Positions 1 through 11,331 of a DNA stretch of 48,381 nt are shown here, piece by piece. Below the pieces are notes generated by a model, which searched no databases, was not told the DNA's origin, and worked only from the letters and a program-made list of their open reading frames with translations. The DNA comes from Echinostoma caproni (Eukaryota; Platyhelminthes; Trematoda; Plagiorchiida; Echinostomatidae), in contig UZAN01042435.1 of assembly GCA_900618425.1 (NCBI GenBank), positions 1-48,381 of the forward strand. The letters run 5' to 3'. The first letter of the stretch is position 1, and each line of letters begins with the position of its first letter. Made by a program: the position numbers and the translations under genes.

Positions 1-274
1 ATTAAAGGCACCCAGACTGTTACACGGGCTTCTAAGTGAAAAGTTAAAACTTGGTCGAAGTTTCAAAGTTTTTTCGGATCTTTCGAATAGTATCCTGTTC
101 AAATATTTAATTATACCGTTTCCTCTGGTCCTGATGTTGGTTTCACTTAACTGAAAATGCGTATAATTTCTTTAAGTTACGTGAATGCACAATATTATAT
201 TAAGAACGTTTTGAGTATGTGCATAGCAACAGTCCAAACACAAGCAGATAGACAATAATTCGCTTGAATTGTGA

Positions 275-325
275 AAAGCCTAGTAGCCTCGGTGGCATTC
301 GAACCAACGCTTAGACGCCGCCCAA
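275..325 (-). repeat. tRNA-like SINE fragment (B-box end)
   Basis: On the minus strand a pol III B-box-like motif, GGTTCGAATGCC (plus 294-305), is followed by a tail that matches the fragment at 44930-44990: B-box, then CCAC, then AGGCTACT. Two independent sites sharing the same tail argue for a dispersed repeat family. No A-box is clear here, so this is a truncated or decayed copy. Confidence 0.4.
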
Positions 326-399
326 GCTGTTGCATAGCAATCGCACCAACAATGTATTTTGTTTACTTACTTCTTTATTTATTTCATATAGAAATGTGC

Positions 400-535
400 A
401 GCCAACGTACAGGAAGGAGGCCGCGGCCTGTGAAAATGCAGAAATAAGGAAAACGGGAGGCGGTGGAGCGGTTCTAACCCGGAATTCCCAGGTCACAAGT
501 TAGCGACCTAACCAAATGGCCACCATCCCTGCAGT
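400..535 (-). repeat. tRNA-derived SINE, decayed copy
   Basis: Read on the minus strand there is an A-box-like TGGCCATTTGGTTA (plus 510-523), then a B-box-like GGGTTAGAACC (plus 470-480), then a tail rich in CCACCGCCT and pyrimidines. The same order of motifs and the same tail occur on the plus strand at 7545-7645. The tRNA-like arms are too diverged for a functional tRNA gene. Confidence 0.45.
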
Positions 536-2836
536 TAGACTACGAGACCGCACTGATAGCCTAAATCATTTTTACATTTGCATTACTGACTTACAGATTT
601 CATTGTACGACTCGATACACTTTTGTTTTGATTTTCTCAGACAAAATCTGCAATTTCTTCATCCGTGTTTCACTATAAAAAATGATATTCACAAACCTTT
701 ACGGTGTACCAAAAAGAAAGTCTTGATGTAATGGGAGTGTTACCAATCACTCAAAATTCCTGAATTTTGTAAAGAAATTTTAAATGAAATAAAATTAAAT
801 CTCCCAGCGTTGCGAGAGAATCTTCAAAAATGTTCCGAAATTGTGGTGACGTCTCATGTCGAAGTTTAAAAATTGAAATGAATACTGGGTTCAGTAAAAT
901 TGGGTATACTTTGTCAAAACAATGCACAATTCACGAAAAAATGATGATCTACTTGTGCATGTATACAGAACCAAGTTGTTCTCATAGTTTAATGTATATC
1001 AATAATAGAACGTGTTTGCTTATGGTTTAACCCATAATTCCAAACAGTTTTTTCTCGATTGCTGCATAAGGTTTCATTGGAGCGTGCTAGTCTATAGTTC
1101 TCTTATATCCGTTACAATTTGAACAGGTGAGAAAGACAAACTACCCAAATGAGACCGCATTATGCATTTGGCGGCCAATCCGTCATCGCACCAAATGCAG
1201 CCGGCGGGGTGTTTGTTTATCATTTAGTCAACCACAGTTTCCTTCCTTACTCCGCCACAAGGATACTCCGTTGTTCATATTCTTTACCATGTTTTCGCAT
1301 GGGGNATGGGGTGATCCATAAATCACTCCATCTCGGAGATCTCACCAACACCAACTCCATCTTATGGTTGACGTCATATTCCTTTCTGTGGTTTTTCGAA
1401 ATGCATATAACTCAAGACGGTATTTGATATTTATCAGTAACCTCATAGAGATTAAAATATTCCACTCAGATGGGATTTATTTTCTAGGTTTCTTTCCTTG
1501 CGTTATTCAAACTAGCAAGCCAAGTGGAAAATTGTGGAAGAAACCCGTGACACCCAAACCAGAATGCCTAAAAGCATATTTTTACCCCAGCGAGTAAATG
1601 TCACTCGGAAAAGCTGTCAGCTCAAGTGAGATGACATGGCTAAATATTGAATTTTTAAAAACAACTCTTTCATGCCTTGCAGCCGTTCATTCCACACCTT
1701 CGAACTGGTATCGTTTGTTTTTGGGGCCAGGTTTTATTTAAACCAATTTACCATGACTGTTCAGCCAAAAATGTTTTACATATTTTGTCACTCTAGCTCA
1801 AACATTGATCATATCAAACTCCCTTGCCACCCTCCCCCACACCTTCACCCTTTGACGGGCTTCTTCTGTTTAGTCTGAAATATAGGCCGGTTCACGAAGA
1901 TCTAAAAGATCTAAAAGTTCCCCCGTAGTGATTGAATTTGCTTATGATTAATTTGAAACCACTTTAAAAATGACAGATGATTTGATATTTCACAGTTCAT
2001 CAGAGTCTCCTACAAATCAGATTGTGGTCCACTGACATCGATCGCTGTGTGCGAATGTCAAGTTGTTCAAATATAGTAATATTTTCGGTGTCAAAATACT
2101 GGGTCATTTCGGAGGTTCTATGTTCGAACCGAGTGGTCCTGGATTAAACAGGCACAGTTTTGGATCACAATTATATCTGAAGAACAAACAGCTGCACGAT
2201 ACTGTTCAGGATTTCTCGTGGTAACACAGTAACAGTCTAAGACGAAAATATACATCGTGCACTTTTGTGGCAAGTAAACTTTATTGGGACAAATCTCACA
2301 TACACGCATCTGCTCTCGTCCTGTTTGATGTGCATCCGCGCTAAAGGTTTAACCGACTTGTTTCGTTCTTTTCCAGTGGTAGCCAATTTGATTTCACCAA
2401 TGAACCACCTAGAACTGAGATCCCCGATCATGGCGTGTTGTGCATGCCAGGCAGTATGCGTGTGTTTACGCTAGATGAATCCGAAGCACAATAGATGGGG
2501 GGAGAAGTCATTAAATATTAGTTTTAACAAACCGCATATACCGAAAATGCATTTTATGTATACTTTTTATGGTTGAACTTGTTCAAATCAATGCTGAGAA
2601 CTGACTACATATTTATGCGATAGCTATTGCACAATGTGACTTATGTACAATGCATGTGTGATTATCAGTTGTGTTAAATTATAAGACCTATATGTTGCTC
2701 CCCTTGTGCAAAGCTGTCTCCCAAACGTTTTTTTACAAATCGTTTAGACTTGGAACATTCAATAACTCAATAATTGACAACTAAACTGTGGTGATCTGGA
2801 GATACGAGACCGCATTCCAAGCACGACTACGTACAG
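536..2836. other. Non-coding stretch, nothing recognised
   Basis: All six frames hold only short, compositionally ordinary ORFs. I see no protein domain, RNA gene or intact mobile element. One N base at 1305 marks an assembly ambiguity. Confidence 0.5.
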
Positions 2837-2840
2837 CTTC

Positions 2841-3179
2841 ATGCCATCCAATCCCAATTCAGGAACCTCGGCCAATGGTACACCGGGCGAACAATACATC
2901 CGAGTTAGTACATGTAATGCTCCTGCGCAAACGGTTACGTCATTGGACGACGGCCCTTCAACCTATGATCTAATCCTATCAATAAATATAAGCGTTTGCT
3001 GCTATCAATTCCTCGTGTATGTCATTAGTGTTCGCAGTTCGGGTTGGAGCCAATTCAGTTCTGAGTATTACAGTACGGGTTCTCGTATTCCGATATTTAA
3101 TACTATTCTGATTAACACAATATTTAAAATCAAAGCAATGTATGTTTTTGTTCAAGTTATACACAACAACGGTAATTAA
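2841..3179 (+). CDS. Possible exon or small ORF, unknown protein
   Basis: This 112-codon ORF is one of the longer open frames in the left part of the window. Its first 45 residues are Ser/Thr/Pro/Gly-rich and come from a locally GC-richer stretch (about 2840-2965), after which the composition falls back to background. A possible acceptor (TACAG) ends at 2836, just before the ATG at 2841, and possible donors lie inside the frame (for example GTTAGT soon after residue 20). No family is recognised. It could be an exon of an unknown gene or a chance ORF. Confidence 0.18.
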   Translation: MPSNPNSGTSANGTPGEQYIRVSTCNAPAQTVTSLDDGPSTYDLILSINISVCCYQFLVYVISVRSSGWSQFSSEYYSTGSRIPIFNTILINTIFKIKAMYVFVQVIHNNGN

Positions 3180-5423
3180 ATATGTTTTATTTCACTTTTT
3201 AACTTGATTCTGTCCGGTTTGTCGATCCAATCGATGCGATACATTTTCAGTCACTTTTCTTATCCGTTAGGCTAGTGAGTCGCTCTTATCCTATGCAGTC
3301 GTGTGACTCAGCACACGGGTGGTCTGCCTTAAAACCCACAACTTCACACAATTTAAAGTAGTTCTTTATTTTTCTCGCTGGTACTCTGTGATGAATTGAC
3401 AGGGAATGGAAATTCGTGTACTCTTACATGCAGGAGTATAGGCGTATAGTAAAAAATTAGAAGGAGCAAATTGAGTTTGTAGAAGATAGAACAACTGAAT
3501 GGAAAGAAATGTGACATTGTCTTTCAAACCTACACAATAACATACGAAAACGGTGAAATTCAGGTTTCAGTATACGTTTGATCTCTATATAGGCTGTCAA
3601 ATTATACTCGGTAAAGTTTGCGCGATAGGTGATGGGGTCGTTGTCCAGTTCAACTATGCATTGCGCCATACCCATGAACCATGGCAATTACCATGGTTAC
3701 TCCAGAATTATTTTGCATATATTGTGGTGATGGAGCCGATTAGCCATTACCGTAGTTGTGCACAAATCGCTTTAGTTTGCGGGGCGAAATTTTCTCGAAT
3801 GGGACCTATTATCTTCATTTAGTCTCCCAATATCTCGACCAAACACGTTAAACTTGCGCTTTGTGCCTGTTTTCGGGTATTCAGACGACTTTGGTGAAGA
3901 GTATGTGCAAAAAGTATCATCGAATAGTATACTTCACAGTGTTGATTGTTTGGGTGTCAATAAATGCTTCAATATAGCAATGAATTCAAGATGTAATGCA
4001 CAATCCATTCATTTATTCCCCAAACGTTAATTAACCGGTGGTCACTGTTATCCGTGTCAGTCCTGATTTGTATGTTTATCAGTTCACCTGGTTCTGTAGA
4101 GCCGATGACCTTCATCCTGTTTGCTTGCAATTGGCAAATCGAATTCCACGGCATCAGGCCTACTGGTAGAAGAAAGGGTTTAACAAATTATTCGTGGTCG
4201 AATTCCAGAGCGCTACAAGACCTCAGGTTGTAACATTGATACTACTGATCGTTATGGGTCACACAGATGCGCTTATGGTTAAACTTAAACATAGGAAATT
4301 AATCACGTCTTCCTCAGACCGAAGGCTTAGCTATTCATCCTAACGGTACCAATAAACACGGTTATTTACACTCTGAGGTTATCATGATGGAATAAAGCGA
4401 CGTAATCAATCGCCATTCGTACAAATCAATCAAAGCATAATGATGGATTAATCTAACCAAGTTTATCAACTAGTCACCATTTGGAAAACCTTTTAATTTT
4501 TGAACACTAACGGCCTTGTAGTAGTCCACAAATGTAAACGCTTGAGAAAAAATCGTACGATCAAATATCTCCTCAATGAAAAACGACCGTTCACTGGTTA
4601 TGGAGTAGCTAATGCACATACAATTTGACACATAGCACAGAAAAGTTGCTTTTGCCCGTGCTAGGACCGATTCAACTACTTTGAACGGATAAATGTATCC
4701 AGTCAAATGAATTCAATAAAACACATTATATGACCGAGTAATGAACAAGTACTCAATTTTTCACCGGGTGATTGATTGATATCAAACATCTATTTAAACA
4801 ACTGTAAACATGCGATTGAGATTGAATAGGGAAGAATTGGATGTCATGAGCCTAGTTATGAGGCACATGTTGTTATGCGTTGTACCAGCAACTTGTGGGA
4901 ATTATATAAACACCCTATAGGTTAGGGCGATGGTAGAATTTCATTACACAAACCTTGAGGTGCATACAAGCCACGGGAATCTACGACAACACACTCCCAA
5001 ATCATTGAGAATGTTTGAACATTTCTATGTGAAGCATATACGAAGCAGATTAACTCTGTGTGGTGATTCGGACCTACGAGATGATACGTACCCTGGAGCG
5101 ATGCGTTACAGATTTTGTACAACTGCGATCAATCAGACTTCACAGGTGACGTAAAAAACGCACGTACGTGTCACTGCTCCTGACTCCACACCATAGGCAG
5201 GTCGTACCAGCCAGTCAAATACCATGAGGCCCAAACAGAAGCAGAATGACGCAATACCGAAATGCGATTGGTAGAAGCCCAGATAACCAATGAGCATACT
5301 TAGCACATATTATTTAATGCCGATTATTTCTTTCAATAAATGAACTACTGCTTCTGTGACCTTTTTCGTTGCGTCTCAGTTACGTGGGATATTACGTGCT
5401 AGTGCCAGTGCGGTTCAGTGCCT
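3180..5423. other. Non-coding stretch, nothing recognised
   Basis: Only short ORFs are present. One at 4930-5154 stays open up to a possible donor (CACAG/GTGACG near 5146), but nothing else supports it as an exon. Confidence 0.4.
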
Positions 5424-5499
5424 ACGTGATCCAGTCCGTGATTCCTAATCCTTGATCCGTATTCTGTGCTTCGTATTGCGTGGTTCGTATTCCGAGTTC
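5424..5499. repeat. 14-bp minisatellite with degenerate upstream units
   Basis: Three adjacent 14-base units each begin with CGTATT: 5458-5471, 5472-5485 and 5486-5499. Related CGTGATCC and CGTGATTCC words lie just upstream (5424-5457). The block is richer in G, C and CpG than its flanks. It is a small tandem repeat without coding capacity. Confidence 0.5.
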
Positions 5500-7544
5500 A
5501 ATGCGTAATACTGATTCGACCACTACAGTCATTACACTCTATCCGACAGAGTAATAAGACCAACTAGATTTAGCCCATAACCGTATTCCTTATTGAGAAC
5601 AAAGGATTCAGACAAAAGTATTCGTTATGCAGAAGAATAAACTACATTTCTCGTCATATCTGGCAAATTAACTTCTAGCAGCGTAAAACCTAGTTTATTC
5701 TCATGCCGTTGGCTTATCTTATCAAATAGCCGTCACAATGGTAGCATTGTCCCGTTCGTCTGTTTCTGTTCTCACGTTATACACTATCACAAATAAATAT
5801 GTAAACTAGATCAGCTTAACAAACATATAATCACGCGTATTGCTTTGCTAATCCCTCATATAGGGTCCAGATAGAGACCATTTTGCTTGATACTAGGGTA
5901 GACCGTGTGTGTTCTTGTCCCGTGTGTGTAGGTGATAGATTGTTTCAGCATATCACTCATTTTTTGGAAAGGAATTAGTCTGTTTTCTGACAAAAATGGA
6001 TTGCTACATCTCTGTCCAGCTGATTGATTTATCCCACAAAAAAACGGTGATATATCATCGAAGAGATTCCGGCTAAAATAACTGTAATTCCTGTTTCAGA
6101 ACAATGCTAGCGTTTTCTTCAAACATTTTCTAATCACCCTGGGCAAATCCCTTATATTCTTGGGATCTTGGGGACGAACATTTTGTTCAACAAATACACC
6201 TGCATACCAGGTCAGAGTCCAACAAAGGGCGAAACGTAATGCAATTACATAATCGACAAAAGGAATGATCCATATCAAAACAAATGTCACTTTGGCAGTG
6301 CGGGATATCACTCAATAATGATCACGTGCAAGCAGAACAGGCGTTTTCATTCTTGTTGCACGGCCACTAGCAACGTCCAACGCGCGGATCACTGAGTTTA
6401 CTTTCGCGATCGGTTCTACCCGTCAAGGCATAGCGGTCACGTTTTGATCCTGTAAATGTGTGTGTATGTGTGTGACTGAACACGGCTCCCCATAGACCCC
6501 CTGACGGAGGAACAATCCGTTGCGTAGGTGTCTGACGGCCATAGGTAAGGCGTTACCAACGCTTCAGAACGCGGACCACTCGACTAGTTACTATTCGATA
6601 AATTCGAAATACTCTGAAATTTAAGCGTATATATATATCAGTTTAACCAAAGTTCACGTTATTCATCCTATTAGTTTATCATAATACAAATCCAGTGAGG
6701 AGCTTGCCCATGGCATACTGTCTGATCTCCCTGAACTTGCTAGCTCCACTTTATCTGAATATTAGCTCTTACACTAGTTGTAAATGCAAACACCTTCCCA
6801 CTGCTTCCTTATTTCACTCGAACTGATGTCTACCACTCCACATGACCATTCGATTCCGTTGATTGATTTTAGTGCCGTTCCAAGGTTTCGTGTTTAACAT
6901 CGAGCTGCTGAACATTTCACCTTGATGCGCGTGTAGCCTAAGTGAAGAGATAGACTGACTTAACTTAGAGTGTTTGTAAAGTAATCAGTGGATACGTTTC
7001 CAAACTCGTCAAAACAGATTATTTTTCGAGGTGATAGTCTGTTCAAATGTTAACCCTCATACTGGTAACTGAGCACTTAGTTCTCTGATAGTTCATTGCT
7101 TCCAGCGGACACGCATTATGTTAATGCGCAGTTTGATAAGACTAGTGATGTGCAGACTAATCCTGAGTTTCATTAAAGCGTATTTTGTGGATATAGGGAA
7201 GCAAGCTGAGTATCGCACACATTGAGGACATTAGTGTTGGATGTGTGCAATTGTAGTCAACGCTTTTCAATTATCCCTAGATTTCGACAACTTTAAATAA
7301 AAATCCACGAGGTATAAATATTTCTGTCTTTCAACACATATACATGCCTTAGCTTTGTCTAGCATGTATATTATGGGGAAAATTTTGATTTAAAAGTGCA
7401 CCATAATACCTGAATTTGGTAGGAATAAAGTCCAACTGATCAAGGCCACGGGGTGGATTCAACAAATTCCTGCACCATCGTGTTCCTCTGGTGAACCGAT
7501 GTAGCCTAAAATCACCTTAGGTTCTACCTTTCTCTGGAATGGCG
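5500..7544. other. Non-coding stretch, nothing recognised
   Basis: No supported gene. Small simple repeats are present: TGTG-type near 6460-6475 and a short (TA)n run at about 6629-6639. Confidence 0.45.
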
Positions 7545-7645
7545 CTAGGGTAGCCCGGTGGTTACGTCACCAAACTATCACCCCGAGGACTAGTGTTGGA
7601 ATTCCACCACCACCGCCTGACTTCCTATTTCTTTTGTATGACAGC
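7545..7645 (+). repeat. tRNA-derived SINE, decayed copy
   Basis: An A-box-like TAGCCCGGTGGTTA (7551-7564) is followed about 30 bases later by a B-box-like GTGTTGGAATTCC (7593-7605) and a CCACCGCCTGAC tail with pyrimidine-rich sequence. It shares motif order and tail with the minus-strand copy at 400-535. Confidence 0.5.
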
Positions 7646-10189
7646 CCTTTGATTGGCCGCTTTCCCCTTCCTAAACATTGTACCATTGCATATTCAATAA
7701 AAAGAAAGTAAAATGAAAAGAAAATGAAAAGAAATACTGGATATGAAGTAATTCCAGTTGTTTTTTTATTTAAGCCTTGTGAGAAAGCGGAGCCTCATTT
7801 GTAATGAAATAATAAAATGGCATCAGGGTTATTTGCGGGGCTATGCTTTCAGGTGTAATACAATAAAATCTACAACTCAATGTGAGGTTTTAGCAGGAAG
7901 AATTCAGAGAGAGGGTAATCGGTTGTGTTACTATGCTCTGGTCCCAATGCCTTTTTATTTTGTCCCCGATCACAAGGATACAGAATATGCTGAACGCAGT
8001 AATTCCTCAGAAAAGTATTGAAAATCGGAGGATAGCGGTGGCTTGAACAAGAACTTTAGAAAAATCTATGTTCATGGGATCTGCACTATGGTTGCAAAGG
8101 CTTTAATGAAGAGAAACGTCTTTGTGAAACTTGAAGAAGGGGCCGAACATGATTTATTATGGAAACACCGAGATCTGAAATCAAAAAAAATTCTTAGTGG
8201 TTAAAGGACTAGGAAACGTAACACGTCTGATCAAAACACAATCTACTGCAGAACAAAAGAAAAAACTCTGACAGACTGTTAAACACCAAAACGGTCTCAC
8301 TTTGGAAAGATGGTTGCCATTGATAAGCTGGTTAACCTGTAATCGTAATCCATACATAACAGCGGCGGCTTACACCATAATCACACTTTGCTGCGGACGC
8401 ACGGGTCGATGAGACAGGTGAGACCGACATAGAGGAAAAGGTAGCAAAGCAAACATACTAATAGTGCGTGTGTATGTGCAAACGGCGTGGAGAACAGTCA
8501 TAGGCACGGTTCAATGGGAGGATCAAATCAACAGCGCACGGGCAAAGTAGGAAGATGGATAATAAGGTAAAAGTGCGGAGTGTGCTCCAGTTTGAGGCAG
8601 CATTTATTCTACAAAAGCTTTATCATGAAGGTGTACAGAACAGTACATACATAGTGATTGTTCAGGTATACCCACTGCTGAGTGATTTATCCAAACAGAT
8701 GAAAGGCAAAATTTCCCTCTGACCGCACAGTGTCAGACAATAAACAGAAGCACATTTCAATTCCTCCTCCACTACGTGATGGTTGAGAAATTCAATGTTC
8801 TCAAAGTAGTATAAATCGTAATTGGCATAGTTTCTGATCGGTTGCAGAAGAAATTTGGAAAAACGCTTAAAACTATATAATTTGATTAAACGCATTCTCA
8901 TTCTTGAGGACTTGACTTAACCTAGTCTCCTGTGCCTACTTGTACGCATCACACATTTCACTCACCATGATAACTTGAGATAACTCCTTGTTAATTGCGT
9001 AGCAACCGACGTTTCCAGGCCCTATTGTAGACACTCCAAAAAACAAATTTTGTCCGGACGACTAAACATTATGTCTGACCAGTCTGGTTTCTGATTGCAT
9101 TAAAATTTCTTTCATAGTTTTGCGTGTATATTTGAGTTAAACATGGTAAATGTGAACTTAAAAACATGACGCTAATAGTAATTGACGTGATGGAACAGAG
9201 AAATACTAGTTTGGTAACATTTTCTGTCCGAATATCTCCTACTTAAATGTAACAACGTTTTGTCCTGTTTACCTACTGCATTCGGTTCCCAGTAAATTAA
9301 TCCATGCAGAGGCAATGGTGTTTTTCGTGGGGAGGTATTCGTCAAAATGATCATGAATACCCTCAGTTGCTGCTAACTCATGAAGTGCATCTTTTGCCCC
9401 CCCCCCCCCAATATTCTAATATTGTGCTACATTTTCTAAAACAAGTTCACTCTTTTTGTCTGAAGGAACAAAATTTCCCTGAAGGAAACAATCAGCAGTA
9501 TGATCTGTCTGTTCCGATGCACATCGCGACCCAACGGAGAGTGGAACGTGAAAACAAACTGTGCACACTTGTATATTGCAAATTACGCAAATTAAGGAAT
9601 TAATGCCGGTTTCTAAGTTCCTAGGATGGGGGACGGCAAACGAACAAGTTTATCACTTAGAAGAAAAGAAAATGATAAGTTGCTGCTTTCAAATGTTAAT
9701 CTGGGTTTTTCTATGCAAATAAATTATCGCTAATTTCGTTATTGCTGGTTTGATATCTGTGTGGTTTTACAGGCATTTAGTACGGTTCTGTCACCCCTGA
9801 TGTAGAAGAAAAACTGCTTGCACTTAAATGTTAACATTGTGGATTTCGATGACGTCATTCTCATTAGAAACGGTGAACGTCTCATTCCGGATTCGTAGTA
9901 ATGTATCGTCCGCCTTTTATTTTGTTATGCTTTTCTAGTTTTTATCTAGGTATGATAATTCCTACAAGTGCTTACGACCAAACGCTTAGCTGTCCATATC
10001 GTATACCACAGTCCCGTGGACTAGGATAAATTGTAACGCGTTGAATGCAGGTGCCAACGTACCATTTTTGCTAAGCTATTGATTAATAAATGTCAAGTGA
10101 GTACTGAAGGATTTGATTCAATTTCAAAGGTGAATTCGTCATGTATATGGTAAATGAAGCGTGCAATAAACAGCTAGAAAGCACCGAAT
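7646..10189. other. Non-coding stretch, nothing recognised
   Basis: Scattered ORFs under 100 codons without recognisable features. A run of 13 C lies at 9397-9409. The 99-codon frame at 9304-9603 reads straight through this homopolymer as Pro codons and is best treated as chance. Confidence 0.45.
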
Positions 10190-10325
10190 AACTGTTTGGA
10201 CCTGGTTGGGTCTCATCAGCAGTGCGAATCCATCGACCGAACTCGGGGTCGAACCCGAGACCTCACCGGTAGAATGGAAGCATGCTACCCACTGAGCCAC
10301 CGGGCAGCTGATCAGACTGTTTTTC
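10190..10325 (-). repeat. tRNA-headed SINE, left inverted copy, with inactive hammerhead
   Basis: On the minus strand the copy starts near 10325. It has an A-box TGGCTCAGTGG (plus 10289-10299), a B-box GGTTCGACCCC (plus 10245-10255) inside a paired T-arm-like stem, and then a hammerhead region: stem I strand CACTG (10220-10224), CTGATGA (10213-10219) and stem II GACC/GGTC (10209-10212 and 10199-10202). The next core residue should be the G of GAAA but is C (plus position 10198 is G rather than C), and the stem III and 3' stem I strands are not preserved. The SINE is clearly homologous to the right-hand copy at 10460-10610, but its ribozyme should not cleave. Confidence 0.75.
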
Positions 10326-10459
10326 TTGATATAAGTAATCAGGTTGTGAATGTTTCCAACCGAGTCACAACCCGGAGGTTAGTACTGAGATGAGCGAGGT
10401 CCGTGGCCTGCAACAAACTCGCAAACGTGGTTTGTGTTATATCGTGTAGGTGGAGAATG

Positions 10460-10610
10460 AAAAACAGCGGTCTGATCCATTGCTAGGTGGCCGAGTGGGT
10501 AGCATGATTGCGTTCTGCCGGTGAGGCCCTGGGTTCGATCCCCAGGTGGGTCGATGGATTCGCACTGCTGATGAGACCCAACCAGGTCGAAACAGCTGTC
10601 CAGTGGAACC
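10460..10610 (+). repeat. tRNA-headed SINE, right inverted copy, carrying a hammerhead
   Basis: The tRNA-like head has an A-box TGGCCGAGTGG (10488-10498) and a B-box GGTTCGATCCC (10532-10542) enclosed by a well-paired T-arm (CCTGGG / CCCAGG). A hammerhead ribozyme follows immediately downstream at 10556-10610. The head cannot be folded into a convincing full tRNA, so this is a SINE and not a tRNA gene. It is nearly the reverse complement of 10190-10325, giving a hairpin-forming pair with a spacer of about 130 bases. A third degraded copy of the head lies at 25868-25962. Confidence 0.8.
10556..10610 (+). ncRNA. Type I hammerhead ribozyme with minimal stem III, apparently intact
   Basis: Every core element of a hammerhead is present in order. 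Stem I 5' strand: CACTG (10563-10567), extended outward by C10561, T10560, T10559, G10557 and G10556. Core: CTGATGA (10568-10574). Stem II: GACC (10575-10578), six-base loop, GGTC (10585-10588). Core: GAAA (10589-10592). Stem III: CAG/CTG (10593-10598) with no loop. Cleavage triplet: GTC ending at 10600. Stem I 3' strand: CAGTG (10601-10605) then GAACC (10606-10610), which pairs back with bulges at G10562 and A10558. A self-complementary stem III of this kind is known from hammerheads in retrozymes, Penelope-like elements and SINEs, where cleavage often needs a dimer or longer repeat transcript. Activity is inferred, not seen. Confidence 0.85.
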
Positions 10611-11220
10611 TGGCTTTTCAGTTCAAGCTTCATTTGCTATATACACGACGAATTTATCCTGTGAAATTACATATCAATAGGAGCAAGTGTACTTTTCATC
10701 TTGTGCTCTCATCGTGTATGCTCGGTCGAGAGTTGACTAATAAATTGCAATCAAACGAATTGCCCCACACCGTGATATGTGTACCGTCGGTTAGTCCCGT
10801 AATACAATAATGATGAGTGAGTCCCAGGGACAAGCATTTTCAACTTTTGGTTAAATCGCTTTCATTCGATTGCTCTGCATTACTGAGTAATGTGCTGATC
10901 TCATTAGTAAATTACTTTTCTTTTCTAGACAAATCTACATACGTATACTTTTTCTATCTCTCTTTCTACAGAAAGCCTGTTTGAACGGTGGTGTGCGCCA
11001 AACAGTCTACATTCAGATAATCGATGTATTTATAGATACGCATACATATTCCAATTTGTTCTGATTCCATACGGTTAGATTCTCGACTGAACAAGAATTC
11101 TCCTTTCATTTGACAGTATTGATTTCACTTATAACTGGGAGTAAACTAACGGAGAGAAAACACATTTTGCTTTCGCGTGAAGATGTTTGGTCGAGCCTGA
11201 TAAATTCCTTCTGACTACAA

Positions 11221-11331
11221 ATGAGTGCACATAAAAACGTCAACGTTCAAACTAGTTATATGATATCAAGAGCGTTCGACGACAGCCATTATCCCGAAGA
11301 AACTATTTCCTTCAGTGAAAATCTAGCATTG
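11221..11331 (+). CDS. Possible first coding exon, unknown protein
   Basis: An ATG in reasonable context (ACAAATGAG) opens 37 codons that end exactly at a good donor, TTG/GTAGGT (intron would start at 11332), in phase 0. The frame continues only to a stop at 11428-11430 if it is not spliced. No family is recognised. It lies upstream of the two-segment candidate at 14185-14614, but the phases do not join directly (this segment ends in phase 0 while 14185 needs two preceding bases). If they belong together, another exon is missing. It may equally be a chance ORF. Confidence 0.18.

Noticed and set aside
9304..9603. 99-codon ORF with a proline run
   Set aside because: The prolines come from a 13-base C homopolymer; nothing else supports coding.
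10480..10560. Genuine tRNA gene
   Set aside because: A-box, B-box and T-arm are good, but the acceptor stem does not close and a near-identical inverted copy plus a hammerhead tail show it is a SINE.
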